In this document: in pieces, positions 22,901-33,817 of the stretch
Position numbering within the stretch: the first letter of the stretch is position 1
Layout: each line of letters opens with the position of its first letter
Assembly: GCF_964340395.1 (NCBI RefSeq)
Contig: NC_135566.1
Coordinates: 5,095,501 to 5,159,500, forward strand
Source: Glandiceps talaboti
Lineage: Eukaryota; Hemichordata; Enteropneusta; Spengelidae
Direction of reading: 5' to 3'
DNA length: 64,000 nucleotides
The notes under the pieces: model-generated
What the model was told of the DNA's origin: nothing
Seen by the model: only the letters and a program-made list of their open reading frames with translations
Databases searched by the model: none
Position numbers and translations under genes: made by a program

Positions 22901-25615
22901 TGCTCGATCGAGCACTTTGCTAAAAACAGCGAAGTGCGCGTATGGCGCCTCCAACGCCCAGTCTCAATTCTAGCCTCCATTTTGACAGCTGTCCGAAGAC
23001 GTCAAATAACGCACTCCCATACAGTCGAAAACTTCGAATATTTCAGGAAGAAGAAACATTTTGTTCGGCGTGCGTCACAGACTTCATACTGGAGATTTAA
23101 TGGCAGTGACATTTGTAACATGACAAGAAATAGTATAAAGGAAAACTGAATTTCTTGGTGTGTACGTGTGGGGTTTTTAAGTGTGTGTCTAGATGCGAGA
23201 GCGAAGATTTTTCTTGATCGTTGAACACGAAAATAAAGTCTGGGTGTAAGTTTATATCATGTTCAGTATATTTCTATTGAATAGATTCACTTCTTTCAGT
23301 ATTATCAGATCGTTAATAGATGACAAAAAATATTGCTATCGAAAACATAAGTTCGAAAACATTCGTGTGAACAATTTTAATTAACGCTTCATTGCTGTTA
23401 ATATTTTGATAGAAATCTATAAATAACCCGTTACTAAGCTTACTGTTTTGTAAATTCCATATACTTGGTACTGCCAACTTCTTGACTGAAAACAACGACA
23501 AGAAATAATCCATGACTTCGCCAGATCTCAAGTAAACCATCACTACATTACTGTTTACTGAATTTTTTTTGCATTCCTAGACAATCACCAATTTCAATAT
23601 CGTCCCTTATGCAATTCCTGTTCGCTCAGAAATTATATCCAATGTGGGAAATAATAATAATAGCCATCGGTTATAGTTTGGTTCGGTCCAGAGGAAGTGA
23701 CTTCATAATGCTACAATTAGCGTAGTGTGACGCCGACGTTCATGGAGCAGTAATAACCGTCACTTCGTGAACTGGATTGCATATCATTAATAAAAATAAG
23801 AAATGCAGATGACGACCGTTCGAGAAATAGCGATCAGACATTATGGCGTCCACCCTTTTTACCCTAGTCTTGCTGCTAGACGTTCGGGCTTTCTTTCGAT
23901 ACTATAAGCGAACGAAGTTCGCAGTGAGGGCTTGCCCATCCTCGATAGCGATGTTCGGTCGTGTGTTGTATTGTATCGGAAGAACATCCGAGGTCTTGCA
24001 GATAGACTATTTGTATATACCCCTTCTCAAAACCCGAACACTGCATGAGACATAAGCGACCCTTTTTGATTAAGTTGTTGCTTTTCGACATTCAGTATGT
24101 AATAAGTATACATTTTCATTCTTCAGATCATGGCGGCTCCCCTTCCATGTTCAGGCATATGGTTTCTGACTTTGCTGGACTGGTTTTACTTGAACTACAA
24201 AGGTCAACCCAATTCACACCTTCTAAACCCCCTTTGTCTTACCCTATCCATTACTGATAAGACTTCAGCAGCAACTCAGACAAGGAGTTGGTTATAACCC
24301 GCTACACAAACTTTAATATTAGTTCCGTTAGAGAACTGCTAATCATGTACATGTCAAACACCGAGTCAACATTTTGACAGCGAAAGGGTATAAGATAATA
24401 ATCCCGTGACAAATTGCGCCCACCCCTTCTCAAAACACAAACACTGCATGAGACCACAGACAATTAGAAAAAATTACTTGTCTGTGATGAGACGCAAACA
24501 GTGTATACGCGCAGTGTATGGATTGGGTGAAGGCACAGTAAATGCTCCTGGAAGTTTCGGAAATAAGGGGTTGTTTTTTACAGTGATTTTCTCCCAGATT
24601 CACTAAAAAGGGTGTGTTTTTCATTTAAATATTCCGGGAAAAGGGGTACATTTGAAATTTCACTAACAAGCATTGGTACCCACCCATCCAGGGACTGCCA
24701 CCGCCGGGTTACAACTTACAAGTACAATTCAGGTAGGTCATAAACTGAGTCAACGTAAAATCTGACCCCCCGGAAGGATTTCTAAAATAAGACCCTCCCC
24801 TTGGATAGGTTTCTAAAACATGACCACCCCCACCCACCCCCCTCGTAATTACTGAAGGCTCCCTTACCTCCAGCCGAGTTCACTGACCAAGCTTCAAACC
24901 AAACATGTCCAACTGCTTTCCCAAAGTAAAGAGAGTTCTGAAAATTTGAAGCAAATCACAATCTAATGAATTTATTCACTATTATTTTATTCGTTTTTAG
25001 ATTCGATAATCCTGACGAGGGTGACCCTAAAACGAATGACAACCCGAATGACGGAAAACGAATGACAGCATTTACAATGAGTAAACAGTGGAATGACACC
25101 CTTTTCTGCATTCAGTTAGTTGAATGACACCCTCTGCACTGTAAAACAAGTGGAATGACAGCCACCACTCTATAAAATAAGTGGAATGACAGCATTTTCA
25201 ATGCTTCAGAACTGGAATGACAGCATTTCTAGGTGGTAAACAGTGGAATGACACCCTTTTCTGCATTCAGTTAGTTGAATGACACCCATTGCACTGTAAA
25301 ACAAGTGGGATGACAGCCACCACTCAATAGCATAAGTGGAATGACAGCATATCCAATGCTTTGGAACTGGAATGACAGCATTTACAGTGTGTAGACATTG
25401 GAATGACATTGACACTCTTTTTCTGCATTCAGTTAGTTGAATGACACCCAGGACGGACATGTTGAGACCTTACCAGAGGATGTTCTATTTTTAGTTACCC
25501 CCGGTAATAGGATTTCAGTGCAGTAAGACAACATAAAAATCTCAAGGTTTACAAAAAAAAGTCTAAAAGGAGAACACTGTCTCCAAGAAATGACAAATAT
25601 ACTTACTCGCATCAT
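19976..25615 (-). CDS. SLC31A2: CTR-family copper transporter, CTR2 (SLC31A2)-like
   Basis: Exons 25607-25615, 24868-24937, 20409-20757 and 19976-20186 join in phase to 212 residues. CTR proteins are trimeric three-helix channels for Cu(I); CTR2 is mainly endosomal or lysosomal. Evidence: MMRNSLYFGKAVGHVWFEAW then SVNSAGG before TM1 (GVLLVCAVSIFLTML), and TM2-TM3 reading LIMLLVMNYNVWILLSAVVG then GALGYFLF. These hold the copper-gating MxxxM (MLLVM) and the helix-packing GxxxG. TM2-TM3 text is closer to CTR2 than to CTR1, and like CTR2 it lacks a long Met/His-rich N-terminus. The first coding exon holds only three codons (ATG ATG CGA) before donor GTAAGT, with an in-frame TAA just upstream. 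The loop between TM1 and TM2 is unusually long. Intron 2 (20758-24867) is full of mobile elements. Confidence 0.9.
21060..21122 (+). repeat. (GAGACA)n microsatellite
   Basis: Imperfect GAGACA/GGGACA hexamers in intron 2 of the copper transporter. Confidence 0.85.
21289..21381 (+). repeat. (GAAT)n / (GAAC)n microsatellite
   Basis: About twenty GAAT or GAAC tetramers, followed by TTAA units. Confidence 0.95.
21444..21562 (+). mobile_element. Short dispersed element 'GGGAGCCTTCAG', copy 1
   Basis: Begins GGGAGCCTTCAGTAATTACG and contains AAAATCTGACCCTCCCC. An inverted relative occupies about 24753-24863 and abuts a splice donor. Confidence 0.75.
21620..21975. mobile_element. Foldback element 2
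   Basis: Diverged arms of about 165 bp pair around the centre GATTTTAGTCTGGACTAAAA. Matching text includes GTTTCTTGTTCTACT on the left and AGTAGAACAAGAAAC on the right. Noncoding, in intron 2 of the copper transporter. Confidence 0.8.
22552..22695. mobile_element. MITE family 3, copy 1
   Basis: Starts CCCGGTGGTGGCAGTCCCAG and contains GAAATTTCACGGAAAAGGGG. The far terminus is degraded. Related copies are at 24560-24718 and 28701-28898. Confidence 0.7.
23864..24009. mobile_element. MITE family 2, inverted copy
   Basis: Reads CTAGTCTTGCTGCTAGACGT at one end and GCAGATAGACTA at the other, the reverse of the copy at 12671. The open frame starting at 23843 runs across it and is not a gene. Confidence 0.85.
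24560..24718. mobile_element. MITE family 3, copy 2 (one end degraded)
   Basis: Carries TTTTCTCCCAGATTCACTAA, AATATTCCGGGAAAAGGGGT and the terminus GGGACTGCCACCGCCGGG. Confidence 0.7.
24753..24863 (-). mobile_element. Short dispersed element 'GGGAGCCTTCAG', copy 2, next to a splice donor
   Basis: Inverted relative of 21444-21562. On the minus strand it starts about four bases after the end of copper-transporter exon 2: exon...GGAG/GTAA then GGGAGCCTTCAGTAATTACG. It therefore seems to supply position +5 of the donor. Confidence 0.7.
25030..25452 (+). repeat. Higher-order minisatellite with GGAATGACA motif
   Basis: The motif TGGAATGACA recurs roughly every 30 bp, and a larger block (CAGTGGAATGACACCCTTTT, CTGCATTCAGTTAGTTGAAT and following) recurs at about 170-bp spacing near 25085, 25240 and 25400. 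It lies in intron 1 of the copper transporter, close to the first exon. Confidence 0.9.
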
Positions 25616-25695
25616 ATTTTAAGACAGTGTTAGAACAGCAGTCCGCGATCACACCAGAAACAGCTACTAGTATTTCCTTGTACTTCTCAACAACG

Positions 25696-25703
25696 TGACG
25701 TCA
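25696..25703. promoter_or_regulatory. CRE palindrome in the copper transporter promoter
   Basis: TGACGTCA, the full CREB/ATF site, lies about 80 bp upstream of the transporter start codon and about 90 bp upstream of a possible + strand coding exon. It may drive both directions. Confidence 0.55.
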
Positions 25704-25791
25704 CAACCTAGGAATGAACAGAAAGTACTTGTACAGTACACAGCACAAACAACGACTAGTCCGTCTTTCAACTTCTCACGTTACTGTTACC

Positions 25792-25866
25792 ATGGTTAGT
25801 TACAATTCACTGACTGATCCTCAGTATGGAATAAATTCGTCGCAAATGAAAACTTATCTTCGAAAG
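25792..25866 (+). CDS. Possible first coding exon of an unidentified divergent gene
   Basis: ATG at 25792 begins 25 codons (MVSYNSLTDPQYGINSSQMK then TYLRK) ending exactly at AAAG/GTACGT, a good donor in phase 0. The YNSLTD start and following basic segment faintly recall the N-terminus of ERICH3-like (DUF4590) proteins; I give this little weight. I found no convincing second exon up to 35 kb. It could be a gene fragment or chance. Confidence 0.28.
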
Positions 25867-27133
25867 GTACGTACAACGGGAATAATTACTGGGTATTCCA
25901 CAATCATACAAATTACAAAAACAAACGTATCGGGAAAAATACGATGTAACACTGAGGGTGTCATCAAGCAAACACTCAAGCAAACAAACTGTCGCACTCG
26001 AGCCCCGTGCGTGCTATTTGACTACCGAGAGAATTTATCCGAATCCCCGTTCCACCAGCAAATAGCCCCGTGTGTCCATGTCCACGTATTACATGTATCT
26101 GTTCAGTAAGTAGGGAGCGATCGGGGATCGTAGCAAGGTTAAGGTCTCGCACCCTAATAAATCACACTTAAACGAGTAGAACGCATAGCAAGTACGTTTC
26201 AGACTAACCGTCGTTTTATTTCAGAATACGGAGTACTCTCTCCCCGAAATTACAGCATCCAGTGTGTCCCCAGGTTGACTAACGAAATCTCGGAAACTCT
26301 CCCGTTTTTATACACTAAAACCCCGCAAAAATTAAGCTAATGAACTGCAGCATAAAACTTATGTTTCGAGGCCGTATTCCATGTTTGGGAATTGCGGGAA
26401 AATATACACCATATGACCTGTCTACGTGGCTGAAAGTTACCATGGAGTCGGCTTCCAGTGTTACTCCCGGTCAAACTCCACGTCGTAATTACTGTAGGAA
26501 ACAACGGAAAACAACACTACACTATATACTTGGCTTAGGATAACATCCGAATGCCACATAGCCCTCCAACAAAAAGTCTTAGATCCCTCTTGACTTAATA
26601 CACAATGGAAACATTCTAATCAAAGTATAGATATATGCGTATCCAAAGTTTGACGTACCAAATGCAAAAACAATAAAATAGAATATCAATACTTACTCCT
26701 CTTGGAGAAGTTCGTGGTAAAGATTACGAAAATAAAACTCACAATTACAATGTCTCCATCATGGAAATCACAAAATAACTTTCGACTCAAATATTGTCAA
26801 TGTATCTCAATAAAAAGAAATGGTCTAAAGTCAATATTCCACAAGTTTTTCGTCGACACTGTAGATCCACGGTATATATGTCAGCTCCATTTTTTAGGAA
26901 ATTATGTCAACTTCTCCATCCCCTTAGTCTCCCCACTTTTAGTGTCACTGGAAACTTTTACGACTCCCTTTTTTCATCCTCTGTCCTGGGTTCTCAGCAA
27001 TAGTGTTTGCGAAGTCGGTTGGGGTTGCCATGGAGACAGCCTCTCTCCGATTGGTAGATTCCATTCAGTATGCGGGGGCCGCAGACGATACACTCCTTCT
27101 TTACTACTCCGACGACGAACTCACGAGTTTCCC
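25867..27133. other. Anonymous DNA upstream of the copper transporter
   Basis: Contains a strong minus-strand donor (GAGGA/GTAAGT, + strand 26692-26702), which could end an alternative untranslated exon. Otherwise no supported gene. Open frames at 26340 and 26702 lack any family resemblance. Confidence 0.4.
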
Positions 27134-27270
27134 TAGTCTATCTGCTAGACCTCGGATGTTCTTCCGATAGAATACGACACACGCCCGAACATCGCTATCG
27201 AGGATGGAACATCCGAGTTCGGGCGAGCCCTCACTGTGAACTTCGTTCTCTTATAGTATCTAAGGGACCG
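27134..27270. mobile_element. MITE family 2, 3'-truncated copy
   Basis: Starts CTAGTCTATCTGCTAGACCT and matches the family through GAACTTCGTTCTCTTATAGT. The closing terminus is missing. A G-run-rich stretch follows at 27285-27382. Confidence 0.8.
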
Positions 27271-27601
27271 GACAGAATTTACGGCAGGGGGGGGCCTGGG
27301 GAGAAATTGGGGGGGGGGCATGAAAAAAATGGGAGGCTTGACGGGGGGGGGCATGAAAATTCTCATGGTTTGAAAGGGGGGGCCGCGAAATATTTTGTCA
27401 TTGAAAAAAATTAATATGTTAGAAAATTTAGCATTGCATGAGCTAGCACTTGATATCGCCTTTAATATTGAATGTCTACACTTTCATTTATATATTAAAA
27501 TGGAAGTGTGTACGTTTGTATGTACCTATTTAGTGAAGCATAAAAACACTACTCAAGATTAATTTGATACACCCGGAATTACTCTTATATACTCCAAGTT
27601 G

Positions 27602-27602
<1 letters not shown>

Positions 27603-27636
<34 letters not shown>

Positions 27637-27702
27637 TCACACACACACACACACACTTACACACACACATATGTATACATACATACATACATACATACAT
27701 TT
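27603..27702 (+). repeat. (CA)n and (CATA)n microsatellite
   Basis: Broken CA runs pass into CATA units. Confidence 0.95.
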
Positions 27703-28216
27703 TAGCACTGGAAACAGGTTCAGTGTATAATTACCATCAAGGATATATATCTACAATAGATAGATTGACTATCGCTACATGACGTACATCGACAGTGAAC
27801 AAGTTTCAGTGTTGTCATCAAAGAACGATTTCAGATTTACATCACAGATATAGAAATAAGCCTGGTCCACCGCGAGGTACACAACTAAAGCATAGACATT
27901 ACCGTTAGACCTGCGACTGTGTTAGACGAAGGTTACGACACACAACAAAGGTACAAACTTTTATTAGGCAAATTCATCAAACTTCCAAGGACTTGGTTTC
28001 TATAGCGATGACCCGTTGTCGCGACACTTGCCATTCTAACCTTTTTTACGAGATTTCACCTTCGTGTATTAAAATTATACACTCTAGATACGGTGGAATT
28101 TATAGCAACCTACAACTCAGGGATATCTCTGGCTACGTAATTTATGTTTGAGAGAAAGTCCAATTTTCAACAAAGCGCTGATTTGTTTCGCTTATACCTT
28201 TCACATTCCTCTATAC

Positions 28217-28218
<2 letters not shown>

Positions 28219-28269
<51 letters not shown>

Positions 28270-28310
28270 ACACACACACAAACATGCGCGCGCGCGTGTG
28301 TGTGTGTGTT
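28219..28310 (+). repeat. (CA)n / (GCGC) / (GT)n microsatellite
   Basis: A CA run of about 60 bp, then ATGCGCGCGCGTGTG and a GT run, giving a potential hairpin. Confidence 0.95.
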
Positions 28311-28514
28311 TGGTTCTTCGTGGTTTTGAGGTATTACTAATACATCCATGTATCAAGATAAGATATATTCAAGTTCAACCAGCAATACCAAACTACATAA
28401 CAAGCTATTCCTGAAATGTGTTGAATTTTAATCTATAAACAATAGACCCTAAGCCTTTTGTCAATGAATTAACACTGACGAATACCTTTTTGTTTTGTCT
28501 CTGTGTGAATCTTT

Positions 28515-29265
28515 AAAAAAATGCACACTGTCTGTAGGGCAGCGAAAAACTAATTAATACCGCCTAATAGCCCAGGACCTTCACAGTGAAATGGCATTTT
28601 TAATTTACAAAATACAATCGCCAACAGTGAAAAATGCAGATTTTGTCATTTCCACTCTTTGTCCGACGTTGGACACTAGTTATATAACATTTCAAACAAC
28701 CCCCGGCGGTGGTGGTGGAAGTCCCGAGATGGGTGGGTACCCATCCTTGTTAGCGAAATTTCAAATGTACTCCTTTTCCCGGAATATTTCAATGAAAAAC
28801 ACCCCCCTTTTTAGTGAATCTGGGAGAAAATCACCCCTTTTCCACGAAGTTGCTAACAAGCATGCGTACCCGTTTCGTCTGGGACTGCCACCACCGGGAA
28901 ACATCATGACTTCAGAGATATATATATATAGTCAAAAACTTTCGTGAAGAAGATAAACAATCGAGTTTCCTTCTTGACTAAAAGATTTGACGAATTCCAA
29001 CAATATGCTGTATGCGTGTTGCGTAGTGGACCATAGGTTGGAAGATAGAAGTTATTAGAACAGGGAAAATAATACCTTACCTTGAATTTTTCGATGGAGA
29101 CTAAAAGAAAAGTTCGAATTTTGGTAAGATTAACTTACGCGATATAAACAAGATCAAAAAGTCTGTGTGATTTGCTCTTTAACAATTTGGACTAAAAAGA
29201 GGGTTAATGGCTGTAATAAATCACGTTTCAGACGGCAGAAACGTGTTTACATAACGCTTGCCTGT
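28515..29265 (+). repeat. Large tandem duplication, left copy
   Basis: Matches 29375-29885 over several hundred bases: CCTTCACAGTGAAATG, TATATAACATTTCAAACAAC, ACTTTCGTGAAGAAGATAAA, GTATGCGTGTTGCGTAGTGG, CCTTGAATTTTTCGATGGAG. This copy holds a MITE absent from the right copy. No protein is recognised. Confidence 0.9.
28701..28898. mobile_element. MITE family 3, full copy with empty-site partner
   Basis: A 198-bp element bounded by CCCCGGCGGTGGTGGTGGAA and GGGACTGCCACCACCGGG. The right copy of the tandem duplication reads straight through TTTCAAACAAC/TATGACTGCC at 29541, i.e. an unoccupied site. Confidence 0.88.
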
Positions 29266-29374
29266 GGCGCGGTATGCGTCACATAATTATCGATAAATTT
29301 TTTTACTCGACTGCTATATTTTAGACAACTTGTTTTGCATTTCGATAACTTATTTGACTCAACTACTACAATTT

Positions 29375-29885
29375 CAAAAACAAAATTGCAGACTGCCTGT
29401 ATGGCTACGAAAAGCTAAGAAACCATTAGTCCAGAACCTTCACAGTGAAATGACAGTTTTAAATTTACAATCGCCAACAGTGAAAATGCATATTTTGTCA
29501 TTTCCACCGTCTTTTGTAGTTATATAACATTTCAAACAACTATGACTGCCGATACATATAGAGTCAAAACTTTCGTGAAGAAGATAAACAATCGAGTTTC
29601 CTCCTTGAATAAAAGATCGTTAAGGTTTGCCTTGACGAATTTCAACAATATACTGTATGCGTGTTGCGTAGTGGACCATGAGGTTGGAAGATAGAACAGG
29701 AAAAATAATACCTTACCTTGAATTTTTCGATGGAGACCGACAGAAAAGTACGAATTTTGGTAGATTAACTTACGAGATATAAACAATTTTTTTAGGTTAA
29801 AAGTCTGTGTGATTTGGTGTGGTTGCAATAAATCACGTTTTAAGACTGTAGAATCTTTGTTTATACAACACTTGTTATTCAAAGG
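29375..29885 (+). repeat. Large tandem duplication, right copy
   Basis: Same sequence as 28515-29265 but without the MITE and with independent small deletions. Confidence 0.9.
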
Positions 29886-30379
29886 CATGTTGAATATTTA
29901 CATTTGAATACGTGCTTCAGTGGGTATCAGGTGACTTGTCATGTTACTTTGTCAGCTGATCTCTGGCACGTGACTCCCGAGCAGTTGAAAGTTATTCGTC
30001 CGCGGTGGCACAGGGGGGGATAAATAAGTCGTTTCGCTAAAGTGCGTGAACCGGGTCAACACACTTCCTGATCAACCACACTGAGTGTTGATGACACCAC
30101 AAAACATTATATTTATTACAAATGTCGGCAATTATTACGATTGTATAGTCCCCTCCAACATTTATGGTGCGCCTAACAATAATTGTGAATCTAACTGATA
30201 TTCAAACCTTGTACCAAGGGCATGAGGCAACAATTCTGGTGTCTATAAGTTATAACAATATTGAATAACGTGAATATAGACAACATCAACAAGTTTCGTC
30301 AAGTTCTTGTTTATCATTATTTCAGTATCCCGAATCGCTAATTAATATCTAATTATAATACACAGAGAAACACATATAT

Positions 30380-31265
30380 TTAACTCGATCGAATTGCACT
30401 TGAACACATAGAATGTACGGGACGCCGGATCCGACGCTGCTGCGGAGCATGGCTGCGGAGTGTACCGATTGAATAGCGCCCCCAACGGCCGTATAATTTA
30501 CTTCTCTGTCTTGTCGCTCGATCGCGAGATCGAATGATTCGAATCTTGGAATTTGAAAATTCAACCTCCACGCGCTCAACATTTGCTCAATTTGCTCAAT
30601 TTGCTCATTTGCTAAATAAGGAAGGGTAGGACATTCTGGTGTTCTTTTTCGTCGTAAGATTGAAACCACATCGCCCTCGTTCACGGACGCTTTCTGTTTC
30701 GGGCAAACTTACGAGTATTTGTTTACGCAGTCAAATGATCTTGTTACGTTTTCTCTTTCATTCAAAGGTATATTTTGAAGAGACACAGATATGACGACTA
30801 ATGTTTAATGATTATTTTTACGTAATTTTATGAAAATAATATAGACCGGAATCGACTGTGTGTTCGAGCCTACCGCAACTCTACGGCACCAAATATTGAT
30901 TAAACCAAGATATTATCAATTTTGTTTTTGTTTATATCCCTCGCAAAAGACGCACCGTTTCGGAGCTTCAGTTCATATAATATGCTGTTTCAGCAATCTG
31001 TTTTACTGTCCCGCAAACGCCACAATGTACTGCAACATGCGAAATATATATCTCACCACAAGAGGGCAGGAGGTGGTTTCGAGCTTCGAGCGAAAATTCA
31101 TGGGTCACATGTTCGATTTCAAGCGTCCTGATTGGTTTATTCGATGTCGTGTCCTACCCCTCTGTATTACAAGTTTAAGCAAGGAATGCGTTTGGAGCTC
31201 GAGCATGGCAAACAGCGCGTCAGCTGTCGCGAGAGAACTAAGCGTCGATTTTGCACCATGATCGA
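30380..31265. other. CpG-richer island-like stretch without a clear gene
   Basis: Two patches (about 30410-30540 and 31060-31260) have many CpG dinucleotides compared with the flanks, as near promoters. A minus-strand 111-codon frame (30349-30684) shows no recognisable family. Confidence 0.3.
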
Positions 31266-33097
31266 TCATGTTCCATTAAAGCATTTACAGACTAAATCTA
31301 TCCTTATACTTTCTTTTCCTTTATTCTATTTTAGAGTCTTCCCTATTTATATAAACTTTTTCTGCGATTATTAAAAATGTTTCCAGAAAGTGTACAAATA
31401 CATACGTACAAATCATTTCTGGCCTCATACCCAAAATAACAAATATGTGTGTATAATGAGTTTATTAAAATATACTTTGAATAAAGAAATACGTATGTAA
31501 ATGAGACTCATAGCTAACTTGGGCCTTTGTCACCTGTATCACATCATTATCATTTTCGGGTTTCACCAGAATTGTTGCCTCATGCCCCTGCTTGTACTAG
31601 CAAACAGATGTACACTCAACAACTTCAGAGCAAATGAATTTCACAAGTTTCACACAGTGTTGATCACATTGTTATAAAGCATGGCTTTTAACACTTCTCT
31701 CTCGCTGTTGGTTGTTGCTTATTTAGCGTTCTACCATAATAACATATAGGTTTTTCTAAACCATCTTGAACCTGCGAAAGGACTTTAATAGCCAACCCCT
31801 AAAACCGCTTGCTTCTGTACAGAGCATAAAATCGTCACCGAAACGTGGATGGGCAAGGACTGATAGTGACGCATCTTTCAAAGTTTAAAGAGCACTCGGT
31901 CAGTCGTCCTTCGTAACATCACCCCATTTTCCCCTAAAAAGGAGCCAGTAGGCGCGACTGTGCTGGTTGGAGAAACATAGTGTTTGGCAATACAAAACTG
32001 TTTTGAATGTAACACCTACGGAAAAAAACCCATTGGAATAAAATCTTTAACAAACAAATCAAGGTCTCTATATATCGTAGATTGTCTGTATCTTATAGAC
32101 TATAAATATCACTATGCTGAGTATAGTATAATTATAGTGAATAACAAGAGTAAATATAACACTCAAAATCAAGTAAGTTGTACATAGTTATTGGTGGTAT
32201 CATTTTGCTTGATGCTCATATTGTAAGTTCATGACTCTATAAAGTTATCAAGTCTCCACACTTTGACACTCAGTGGACATGTCAACACGACTAATATAAT
32301 ATTTATTGAAGTTTGTAGGTAGTAGAAATTACAACTATCATGAAGAAAACAAACTTTCTTAGTACTTGAATTGACATTCCAATGCCAGGGGGTGTCTCAC
32401 CCAATATAAGTCATTGCACATAAACTATGTAGAATCTACCTTTGATTACAATATGTAGTACTAGTAGATATTTATGATGGTAATTTCTTTGTATAAAGTC
32501 AATTGTTCGATGATTGAACATACGTTTGACATACTTTCGTTCTACAGCATACGTTCGACTATAGATTCAAGATTTGTTTGACTTAAGACTTGGGTATATT
32601 GCTACGTTTGTTGTTACATTACATCATGCAGAAAATAAAGTGACATTGACCAGTGAATTGTGTAGTGAGAACGAATTGTCGAGGACTCCACCCCAGTAGC
32701 TTACACAGAGTATAGACTTAATCAAATCGATAGCTGTTAGCTATCGATTACTCCCCTGAATTCGTTTGTGGGCATCTCACCCACCGTAAAAAATGCATTT
32801 GTTTTCAAACTGATTTTTATAACGAATCTGTTTACATGCGCATGCAGATATAAAGAACCATCGGAACTCACCTGATCAGTTCCTTTCATGGAAGCAAAAT
32901 GGTCGTTTTGAGGTCTTTGAGTGTGAACCGTGGTCTGGACTGTCACAGGTCACCGGTTCTTATTAAGATCTGGTATGTGGATGCATTACAAAATCACATT
33001 CCAAGTATAATTTATAGGTCTTTCACATACTATTAGGTATATTGTTTTCTTTATGTATGTCCAACCACTGTAGCCATTTGTGTATACCTGCAGATCG
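31266..33097. other. Anonymous AT-rich intergenic DNA
   Basis: No gene, RNA gene or clear repeat is seen. A minus-strand hairpin text ATCGATAGCTGTTAGCTATCG occurs at 32727-32748. Confidence 0.5.
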
Positions 33098-33330
33098 TGT
33101 GACACCAATCTGATTAAAATCCGATGTGGTGAAAGCTGCTAGATCATGTCCTTATTTACCTCTAGTATTCATCGTATTGTGACGTTTGTTTTGTTCGGAG
33201 TGATCGCCGTGGGAAGGCGGCGATCACTCCGAACATGTACAAAGCAAACGTCACAACACGATGAATAGAGGTAAAAATGACATCTAGCCGCTTTCACCAC
33301 ATCGGATTTTAATGAGATTGGTGTGACACA
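33098..33330. mobile_element. Foldback element 3
   Basis: A 233-bp inverted repeat with arms of about 110 bp. TTAAAATCCGATGTGGTGAA mirrors TTCACCACATCGGATTTTAA, and the centre is CGGAGTGATCGCCGTGGGAA followed by GGCGGCGATCACTCCG. No coding frame. Confidence 0.92.
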
Positions 33331-33583
33331 TACTTTTCTTTTCTTCTTTTAGTACAAGTTGGCTATATTACACGACTCAACGTCCTGTATGCGACTAAAC
33401 GAGTACTAGTAGTAGGGGTCGACTTAATTTCTAAACACGACAGTCATACTCATAGATCTAGAATAGTACAAAATGTAGTTGTACAAACTTTTAACATGAG
33501 GCCTTTAACTGTAGGAAAACCTTTATTTACAATCAAAACATATGTGATATTTATTCATTTATGTACCTTAATAAATGATAACA

Positions 33584-33817
33584 TAAGATAACATAAGATA
33601 ACATAAGATAACGTAACGTAACGTAACGTAACATAACGTAACGTAACGTAACGTAACCTAACCTAACTTAACCTAACCTAACCTAACCTAACCTAACCTA
33701 ACCTAACCTAACCTAACCTAACCTAACCTAACCTAACCTAACCTAACCTAACCTAACCTAACCTAACCTAACCTAACCTAACCTAACCTAACCTAACCTA
33801 ACCTAACGTAACGTAGA
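33584..33817 (+). repeat. Interstitial (CCTAA)n = (TTAGG)n array with (ACGTA)n edges
   Basis: About thirty perfect or near-perfect CCTAA units at 33655-33807, preceded by AAGATAACAT and ACGTA pentamers and closed by ACGTA pentamers. On the minus strand it reads TTAGG, the arthropod-type telomere unit. Confidence 0.97.

Noticed and set aside
22850-23149. 99-codon frame near a perfect palindrome AAAGTGCTCGATCGAGCACTTT
   Set aside because: No family resemblance and no fitting splice sites; inside a transposon-rich intron on the opposite strand.
25714-26109. 131-codon frame on the + strand taken as a whole protein
   Set aside because: Only its first part (25792-25866) looks like an exon; beyond the GTACGT donor the translation is unremarkable.
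26702-27136. 144-codon frame
   Set aside because: Composition and lack of motifs suggest chance; it is more likely promoter or untranslated DNA.
30349-30684. 111-codon minus-strand frame in a CpG-richer patch
   Set aside because: No recognisable domain and no partner exon; kept only as part of an island-like region.
30195-31610. Inverted pair around GGGCATGAGGCAACAATTCT
   Set aside because: About 35 bases match well, but the flanks align poorly; too little to call an element.
33655-33807. A chromosome end
   Set aside because: Unique sequence and genes continue on both sides, so it is an interstitial repeat.
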